Below, piece after piece: positions 32,684 through 37,530 of a DNA stretch of 37,530 bases. The DNA is taken from the NCBI RefSeq assembly GCF_000419445.1, contig NZ_AULK01000012.1, positions 1-37,530 on the forward strand, read 5' to 3'. Under the pieces are notes generated by a model, which made no database searches, had not been told where the DNA came from, and worked only from the letters and a program-made list of their open reading frames with translations. Source of the stretch: Gryllotalpicola ginsengisoli DSM 22003. Its GTDB lineage: Bacteria; Actinomycetota; Actinomycetes; Actinomycetales; Microbacteriaceae. The stretch's first letter is position 1, and every line of letters starts with the position of its first letter. The position numbers were made by a program, and so were the translations under genes.

Positions 32684-33531
32684 TGCACAAGGCGTGGAAG
32701 AGCGACCCGGCCGAACTGCTGCGAGCCGGCGACGGATTCTCGCTCGCCGAGGTCGACCCGTCGGCCACGCCCGGCTTCAAGGGCGACAAGAAGGTCGGCG
32801 AGCAGGTGCTCGCCGCGGGCGCCGCGGAACTCTCGGAACTGCAGGAGCGTCTGTATGCGCGCGGCACCTCGGGCGACGTGCGCCGGGTGCTGCTCGTGCT
32901 GCAGGGCATGGACACGAGCGGCAAGGACGGCATCGTGCGTCACGTCGTCGGCGCGGTCGACCCGATCGGCGTGCAGCTGACCGCGTTCAAGGCGCCGACC
33001 CGGTGGGAGCGGCGGCACGACTTCCTCTGGCGCGTCGAGCGCCGGCTGCCGGCGCCGGGGATGCTCGGGGTGTTCAACCGCTCGCACTACGAGGACGTGC
33101 TCATCCAGCGCGTGCACGGCATGGCGAGCCCCGCCGAGATCGAGCGCCGCTACGGCGCGATCAACGAGTTCGAGGCGCGCGCCGCCGACGACGGCGTGAC
33201 GCTCGTGAAGGTGATGCTGCACATCTCGCCCGAGGAGCAGAAGGCGCGGCTCCAGGAGCGCCTCGACCGGCCCGAGAAGCACTGGAAGTACGACCCGGCC
33301 GACCTCGACGAGCGCGCGCACTGGGACGCGTACCAGGAGGCGTACCGGATCGCGCTGGAACGCTGCTCGACCCGAGTGGCGCCGTGGTTCGTGGTGCCGG
33401 CCGACCGCAAGTGGTACGCGCGCGTCGCCGTGCAGCAGTTGCTGATCGACGCCCTCGACGGCCTGAAGCTGACGTGGCCTCTCGCCGACTTCGACGTGAA
33501 GGCGGAGAAGAAGCGGCTCGCGGCGAGCTAG
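32683..33531 (+). CDS. ppk2: PPK2 family polyphosphate:nucleotide phosphotransferase
   Basis: PPK2 enzymes use polyphosphate to phosphorylate nucleoside mono- or diphosphates, linking polyphosphate stores to nucleotide pools. The 282-residue single-domain protein has Walker A LQGMDTSGKDGIVRH at about residues 74-88, the lid region FKAPTRWERRHDFLWR, FNRSHYEDVLIQRVHG and KYDPADLDERAHWDAYQEAY, all standard. Whether it prefers AMP, ADP or GDP cannot be told from sequence alone. The start is set by the TAGAGT hexamer. Its TAG stop shares CTAG with the stop of convergent metY. Confidence 0.94.
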   Translation: MHKAWKSDPAELLRAGDGFSLAEVDPSATPGFKGDKKVGEQVLAAGAAELSELQERLYARGTSGDVRRVLLVLQGMDTSGKDGIVRHVVGAVDPIGVQLTAFKAPTRWERRHDFLWRVERRLPAPGMLGVFNRSHYEDVLIQRVHGMASPAEIERRYGAINEFEARAADDGVTLVKVMLHISPEEQKARLQERLDRPEKHWKYDPADLDERAHWDAYQEAYRIALERCSTRVAPWFVVPADRKWYARVAVQQLLIDALDGLKLTWPLADFDVKAEKKRLAAS

Positions 33532-34811
33532 CCGACGGCCCCTGCCGCCCGCAGCCCCCGCTCGAGGTCGGCGATGATGTCGCGCGCGCTCTCGATGCCG
33601 ATCGACAGCCGCACCAGGCCCGGGGTGATGCCGGCGGCGAGGCGCTCCTCCTCGCTGAGCTTCAGGTGGATCGTCGAGGCGAGGTGGATGGCGAGCGTGC
33701 GCACGTCGCCGATGTGCGTCATCGGGGTGATCAGCTCGAGCGCGTCGATGAAGCGCCGCGCCGCCCCCCGGCCGCCGGCGAGGTCGATCGACACGATCGA
33801 CCCAGCACCGCCCGGCAGGTAGCGGGCGGCGAGCGCCGCGTAGGGGCTGCTCGGCAGGCCCGGGTAGAAGACGGATGCGACCTCCGGCCGCCCCTCGAGG
33901 AACTCGGCCACCCGCTGCGCGTTGGTCACGTGCCGTTCCATGCGCAGCGACAGCGTCTCGAGCCCGTGCAGCAGCAGGAAGGTGCTCGTCGGCGGCACGG
34001 TCGGCCCGTACTCGAGCACGATCACGGTGCGCAGGTAGGCGGCGAGAGCGGCCGCCCCGAAGCGGTCGACGAAGGAGGCGACGCCGGGGCGCGGCGGCTC
34101 GGTGAGCTGCGGGAAGCGGCCGCTGCCGGCCCAGTCGAAGCGGCCGCCGTCGACGATGGCGCCGCCGATCACCGAGCCGTGGCCCGACAGCCACTTGGAG
34201 GTGGAGTGGATGACCACGTCGGCGCCGAACTCGATCGGCCGCTCGAGGAACGGCGTCGGCACCGTGTTGTCGACGACGAGCGGCACGCCGGCCGCGTGCC
34301 CGATGCGGGCCAGCCGCTCGAGGTCGGTGACTTGGCCGAGCGGGTTGGGCAGGCTCTCGGTGTAGATCGCCTTGGTGTTCGGGCGGATGCGGGCGGCCCA
34401 TTCCTCGTCGCTCGCGTCGTCGTCCACGTATTCGGCCTCGAGCCCCTGGCGGCGCAGCGTGCCGCGGAACATCTCGCGCGTGCCCTCGTACAGCGAGCGG
34501 GTGACGAGGATGTGGTCGCCGGCGCTCGCGAGCGCGAACAGGGCGGCGGCGATGGCGGCCTGCCCGCTGGCGACGAGCACCCCGTCGACGCCGCCCTCGA
34601 GGTCGGCGATGCGCTGCGCGGCGACGTAGTTGGTGGGGTTCTCGTTGCGCGAGTAGGCGCGGCCGCCGCGGCCGGCGAAGCGGGCCTCGCCGTCGTCGAA
34701 GGAGTCGAACACGTAGCCGGCGGTCTGGTAGATCGGGGTCACGCGGGCGTTCGCCTGCGCGTCGATCACGGCTCCCGCATGGATCTGGCGCGTCTCGAAG
34801 TCGAGGGGCAT
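33528..34811 (-). CDS. metY: O-acetylhomoserine sulfhydrylase-type PLP enzyme
   Basis: This Cys/Met-metabolism PLP enzyme of 427 residues is most like MetY, which makes homocysteine from O-acetylhomoserine and sulfide. The opening FETRQIHAGAVIDAQANARVTPIYQTAGYVF and AYSRNENPTNYVAAQRIADLEGG are typical. The PLP lysine lies in IHSTSKWLSGHGSVIGG near residue 206, and the C-terminus has VRLSIGIESARDIIADLERGL. Related cystathionine gamma-synthases cannot be fully excluded, but length and the IHLASTIHLKLSEEE region fit MetY. ATG 34811 has TACAGT 7 nt upstream; the frame is open further to 35699 but that part is shadow. Confidence 0.9.
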   Translation of the reverse strand: MPLDFETRQIHAGAVIDAQANARVTPIYQTAGYVFDSFDDGEARFAGRGGRAYSRNENPTNYVAAQRIADLEGGVDGVLVASGQAAIAAALFALASAGDHILVTRSLYEGTREMFRGTLRRQGLEAEYVDDDASDEEWAARIRPNTKAIYTESLPNPLGQVTDLERLARIGHAAGVPLVVDNTVPTPFLERPIEFGADVVIHSTSKWLSGHGSVIGGAIVDGGRFDWAGSGRFPQLTEPPRPGVASFVDRFGAAALAAYLRTVIVLEYGPTVPPTSTFLLLHGLETLSLRMERHVTNAQRVAEFLEGRPEVASVFYPGLPSSPYAALAARYLPGGAGSIVSIDLAGGRGAARRFIDALELITPMTHIGDVRTLAIHLASTIHLKLSEEERLAAGITPGLVRLSIGIESARDIIADLERGLRAAGAVG

Positions 34812-34818
34812 GCGCACA

Positions 34819-34824
34819 ACTGTA
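34819..34824 (-). promoter_or_regulatory. Leaderless -10 element of metY
   Basis: TACAGT (minus strand) ends 7 nt before ATG 34811. I see no SAM riboswitch-like leader; the transcript would have none. Confidence 0.6.
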
Positions 34825-34841
34825 TTGGGGGCGGATTTCGC

Positions 34842-34847
34842 TAGCGT
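34842..34847 (+). promoter_or_regulatory. Leaderless -10 element of the alpha/beta hydrolase gene
   Basis: TAGCGT ends 6 nt before ATG 34854; the divergent start codons are 42 nt apart. Confidence 0.6.
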
Positions 34848-34853
34848 GGCGGC

Positions 34854-35714
34854 ATGGCAACGGAGCATCCGATCACCGCACCCGACGGAACCCGGACGGT
34901 CGTCGACGAGTACGAGCCGGCGGAGGCGCGTGCGACCGTGCTGTTCCTGCCCGCGCTGGGGGTGCCGATCGGCTACTACCGGCCGTTCTTCGAGACGGCG
35001 GCTGGGCGGGGCATCCGCGTCTTCGGTCTGGAGATGCGGGGTCGGCCGCGCACCTCGACCACCGACATGCGGCGGCACGACTGGGGGTACGCGACGCTGA
35101 TCGAGCAGGACATCCCGGCCGCGCTGGCGCAGACGCCGCTGGCCGAGGTCGACCGGTTCACTGTGGTGGGCCACAGCCTGGGCGGGCTGCTCGCGCTGGC
35201 GGCGACGGGGGCGGGCATCCTGCGGCCGGAGCGCGTGATCACGGCGGCGAGCGGGGCCGCGCACCACACGTCGAGAGACGGATGGCTCGCGCAGCTGCAG
35301 CGCCGCTGGGTCACCCCCTGGGCTCTGCTCGTGACGCACGCGTGGGGGTACTTCCCCGGACACCGGCTGGGCTTCGGCGACCGGCAGCCGAAGACGATGA
35401 TCGGCGACTGGCATCGGGAGGCGAAGCTCAACCGCTTCGTGCTTGCCGGCACCGACACCGACTACGAGGAGGCGCTGCACCACGTGGAGGTGCCGGTGCT
35501 GCAGCTGTCGTTCGAGGGCGACACGCTGGTGTCGTCGCGGGCGGTGGACATGCTCGCCGAGCGCGTCTCCCCCACGGTGCCCGACCGGGTGCACGTGCTC
35601 GCGGCGGCGAACGGCGGTGCGCCGTGGGACCACGTGCGCTGGCCGCGGCAGAACGCGGATGCGGTGCTCGACGTGATGCAGGAGTGGTCGCGCGAGCATC
35701 CGGCGCGTGTGTAG
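34854..35714 (+). CDS. Alpha/beta hydrolase
   Basis: This 286-residue alpha/beta-hydrolase carries the nucleophile elbow VVGHSLGGLLAL with Ser near residue 107. A likely acid is Asp in LSFEGDTLVSSRAVD and a likely catalytic His in APWDHVRWPRQN. FLPALGVPIGYYRPFFE gives the oxyanion-side strand and VFGLEMRGRPRTST the conserved segment before the elbow. There is no signal peptide, so it is cytoplasmic. Substrate is unknown. It ends in TAG 35712-35714, which is also part of the next gene's -10. Confidence 0.9.
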   Translation: MATEHPITAPDGTRTVVDEYEPAEARATVLFLPALGVPIGYYRPFFETAAGRGIRVFGLEMRGRPRTSTTDMRRHDWGYATLIEQDIPAALAQTPLAEVDRFTVVGHSLGGLLALAATGAGILRPERVITAASGAAHHTSRDGWLAQLQRRWVTPWALLVTHAWGYFPGHRLGFGDRQPKTMIGDWHREAKLNRFVLAGTDTDYEEALHHVEVPVLQLSFEGDTLVSSRAVDMLAERVSPTVPDRVHVLAAANGGAPWDHVRWPRQNADAVLDVMQEWSREHPARV

Positions 35715-35717
35715 CGT
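35712..35717 (+). promoter_or_regulatory. Candidate -10 of the downstream unknown gene, overlapping a stop codon
   Basis: TAGCGT ends 8 nt before ATG 35726, and its TAG is the hydrolase stop codon. Spacing is slightly long, so a one- or two-base leader is possible. Confidence 0.45.
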
Positions 35718-35725
35718 GGCGAGCG

Positions 35726-36553
35726 ATGTCCTCCACTCCGAGCAGAAAAGTCACCGGCTTCGAGATCGTCCTGGGCGAGGAGTGGGAGGACGTGCCGATG
35801 ATGGAGTCGGAGGACGACGGGCGCCAGTGGGCCGTGGACGTGATGGCCCGGATCATGCCGTACGGCGGACTGCTGTCGCGGGCGACGGATCTCGCGCACG
35901 GTCTCCTGGCGGCGCAGCGGCTCGCGGTGGGGCTGAAGGTGCCCGGCGCGCGGTTCGCCGTGCAGGTCTGCGACCCCGGGGCGGGAATGATCGACACGGT
36001 GTTCTGGTGGGGGTCGTTCCCCACGGCGGCGGGTGAGAGCCTGGACGAATTCGCCGAGAGCCTGCGCTCCGATGACGGGCCGACGCCCGGCGGCGGCGAG
36101 ATCCGCACGGCGGATCTGTGGCGGGGAACGGTGCCGGCGGGCGAGTTCGTCGCCGCCTGGCAGCTCGACTACCCGCCGGCGCCGCGGCGCGGTCTCTTCC
36201 GCCGCCGCGATGAGGCCGCGCGAGTGCCGCAGAACCGGGTGATCTACTACGTGTTCCCGCCGGATGCGGATCAGTACATCCACGCGACCTTCGAGGTGGA
36301 GGACATCGCTCGGGCGCTCGGCGGCAGGAAGCCCGCGAGCAGCGCGCAGCCGGCGGATGCTTCGCAACCCACCGACTCCGCGCAGCCGGCGGCGTCGCAG
36401 CCCGCCGACCCCGCGCAGCCGTCAAACGCGTCGCAGCCCGCGGGCGCAGCGCAACCGGCGGGCGCGGAAGCCGGAGCGCAGTCCACCGACCTCCGCTCGT
36501 GGACGCAGCACCTCATCGAGACGCTGGTCGTGGAGACCGAAGCACTCACCTAG
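35726..36553 (+). CDS. Unknown protein with Ala/Gln/Pro-rich C-terminal linker
   Basis: I do not recognise this 275-residue protein. Residues about 1-205 look globular, with WAVDVMARIMPYGGLLSRATDLAHG, AVQVCDPGAGMIDTVFWWGSFP and RVIYYVFPPDADQYIHATFEV. A low-complexity stretch of about 50 residues follows, built on AQPAD, SQPTD and AQPAG units. It ends in a short helix, LRSWTQHLIETLVVETEALT. No signal peptide or membrane segment is visible. The start follows the alpha/beta hydrolase by 11 nt, so the two may be co-expressed even though a separate -10 is present. Confidence 0.7.
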   Translation: MSSTPSRKVTGFEIVLGEEWEDVPMMESEDDGRQWAVDVMARIMPYGGLLSRATDLAHGLLAAQRLAVGLKVPGARFAVQVCDPGAGMIDTVFWWGSFPTAAGESLDEFAESLRSDDGPTPGGGEIRTADLWRGTVPAGEFVAAWQLDYPPAPRRGLFRRRDEAARVPQNRVIYYVFPPDADQYIHATFEVEDIARALGGRKPASSAQPADASQPTDSAQPAASQPADPAQPSNASQPAGAAQPAGAEAGAQSTDLRSWTQHLIETLVVETEALT

Positions 36554-36604
36554 AGCACTCACCCAGAGCGGCCGCCCGAAGGCAGACTTCTCCCCCGCAG
36601 CGGG

Positions 36605-37530
36605 TCAGGGGCGATGTCGCTCGGCGGTTCGGTGCGCCCAGGCGTCGCCTGCGGGTGTCCATCCGGTGTCGGTGCCGAATGCCGTGTAGCGCACTTCGGG
36701 TTTTCCTCTGCTCATGCGTACGTGCCAGGGCCCGGAGTCGATCTCGTGGTGGTGGTACCAGCAGACCAGGACCCCGTTGTCGACGTCGGTCGCGCCGCCC
36801 TCGCGCCAGGAGGTGACGTGGTGCACCTCGCACCACTGCGCGGGAGCCGTGCAGCCGGGGATGAGGCAGGTGCCGCCGTCTCTGAGGGCGATGGCGCGGC
36901 GTTGGCGGCGGGTGAAGCCGCGCTTCTCGCGGCCGAGGCGGAGCACGGCGCCGTCGTCGTCGAAGATCACCTGCTGCGCTCCACCCGAGCACGCGGCCTG
37001 TGCCGCCACGGCCACGGGCGTCGGCTCCGCCGCGCCGGCGAAGAACGCCAGCCCCCGGCCTTTCGCCAGCTCCGCCTCGGTCGTGGAGATCCACACCGTC
37101 GGGTGGTCGCCGCCCATGTCGGGAACGTCGGCCGAGCGCGCCGCGAACGCGAAGATGTCGCGCACGACGTCGGCCCGCTTCTGCCCCGCGGTGCGCGCGT
37201 CCAGCGCGTCGCCGTCGGGCGCGTCGGGGTCGCGGAACCGCACCTTCGCCTTCGGGTTGACGTAGGCGTCGATCACGGTGCGGATGGTCTCGGCGTGCTC
37301 GGCCGGCAGCAGCCCCGACACCCGGGCCGCCCCGTCTTTCACCGGACCGACGCTGAAGTAGCGCTCGGCCATCGCCCGCTTGTGCAGATCTTCGACGGCG
37401 CGCACCGACAGTTCGCTGGCGAGCTTCGCCCCGGCCTCGCGCACACGGTCGGCCGGCGCCGCCTGCGCCAGCTCGACGAGGGCCTGCTCGGCCCCGGCCG
37501 CCTCCACCGGGTCGGTGTCGTGCGCCGCTC
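36605..37530 (-). CDS. DUF222/HNH endonuclease domain protein, 5' end outside the window
   Basis: At least 308 residues are encoded; the frame stays open to the window edge, so the true start lies beyond 37530. DUF222-type features include VSGLLPAEHAETIRTVIDAY and GQKRADVVRDIFAF. The C-terminal HNH motif is clear: LIPGCTAPAQWCEVHHVTSW, then GGATDVDNGVLVCWYHHHEID, with paired Cys and the catalytic His-His. These proteins occur in many copies in actinobacterial genomes, resembling the 13E12-type repeat family. Nuclease activity is presumed from the motif, and a mobile or selfish role is often suspected. The 51-bp gap to the preceding gene holds nothing recognisable. Confidence 0.9.
   Translation of the reverse strand, partial: AAHDTDPVEAAGAEQALVELAQAAPADRVREAGAKLASELSVRAVEDLHKRAMAERYFSVGPVKDGAARVSGLLPAEHAETIRTVIDAYVNPKAKVRFRDPDAPDGDALDARTAGQKRADVVRDIFAFAARSADVPDMGGDHPTVWISTTEAELAKGRGLAFFAGAAEPTPVAVAAQAACSGGAQQVIFDDDGAVLRLGREKRGFTRRQRRAIALRDGGTCLIPGCTAPAQWCEVHHVTSWREGGATDVDNGVLVCWYHHHEIDSGPWHVRMSRGKPEVRYTAFGTDTGWTPAGDAWAHRTAERHRP

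Noticed and set aside
34812-34853. SAM or cobalamin riboswitch in front of metY
   Set aside because: Only 42 nt separate the divergent starts and the promoter hexamer leaves no leader for an aptamer.
34812-35699. N-terminal extension of MetY
   Set aside because: It is antisense to the alpha/beta hydrolase gene, and MetY normally begins at the chosen start.

Overview
The window is about 37.5 kb of very GC-rich chromosomal DNA, roughly 70% GC or more. Gene content and codon use (GCC/GCG, CTG, GAC, CGC) point to a high-GC Gram-positive, most likely Microbacteriaceae. The main clues are a metG-tatD-rsmA-ispE operon beside divergent rsmI and a protein O-mannosyltransferase, an Rv0805-like cyclic-nucleotide phosphodiesterase, a CitA-like citrate synthase, a Stealth protein and a DUF222/HNH protein. 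I saw no tRNA, rRNA, CRISPR array, intact transposon or phage genes.

Layout: (1) 1-2.3 kb holds a possible gene tail, a hairpin and a Uup-type ABC-F ATPase whose second ATPase domain is split by a repeat-derived insertion. (2) 2.5-5.4 kb is a large LuxR-type regulator with a degenerate P-loop, lying opposite the genes on both sides. (3) 5.5-12.3 kb is the housekeeping block: metG, tatD, rsmA and ispE leftward, with rsmI and pmt diverging. No rpf gene lies between tatD and rsmA. (4) 12.3-16.7 kb has a nucleoside hydrolase and an AfsR/SARP-like regulator, closed by a 54-nt near-perfect palindrome. (5) 16.7-20.4 kb has a DrrAB-type exporter and a two-gene accessory stretch of lower GC with an unknown membrane protein. 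(6) 20.4-26.6 kb has a sulfurtransferase, a LysR effector domain without HTH, a class II glutamine amidotransferase, an M18 aminopeptidase, and two divergent citrate synthase paralogues, one carrying an N-terminal HTH. (7) 26.6-37.5 kb has an aldo/keto reductase, CpdA, Stealth, a small unknown, a YyaL-type protein, PPK2, MetY, an alpha/beta hydrolase, an unknown with an Ala/Gln/Pro tail, and an HNH protein cut by the window edge.

The strongest window-wide signal is regulatory. Almost every first gene of a transcription unit has a TAnnnT hexamer 6-8 nt before its ATG/GTG and no Shine-Dalgarno, the signature of leaderless mRNAs. This fixes many start codons and produces very compact divergent promoters, including an interlocked pair where each start codon overlaps the opposing -10. 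Clear Shine-Dalgarno starts are confined to internal operon genes and to the LuxR, exporter and accessory-island genes.

A second window-wide signal is the 9-mer GACGGATGC/GCATCCGTC. I found 16 copies, nearly all inside genes, where it forces otherwise disfavoured GAT and GCA codons.

No single multi-gene defence, secretion or biosynthetic system stands out. The best candidates for new biology are the citrate synthase pair with a palindromic operator, the repeat-invaded ABC-F protein, the HTH-less LysR domain protein, the accessory membrane-protein operon and the 9-mer.
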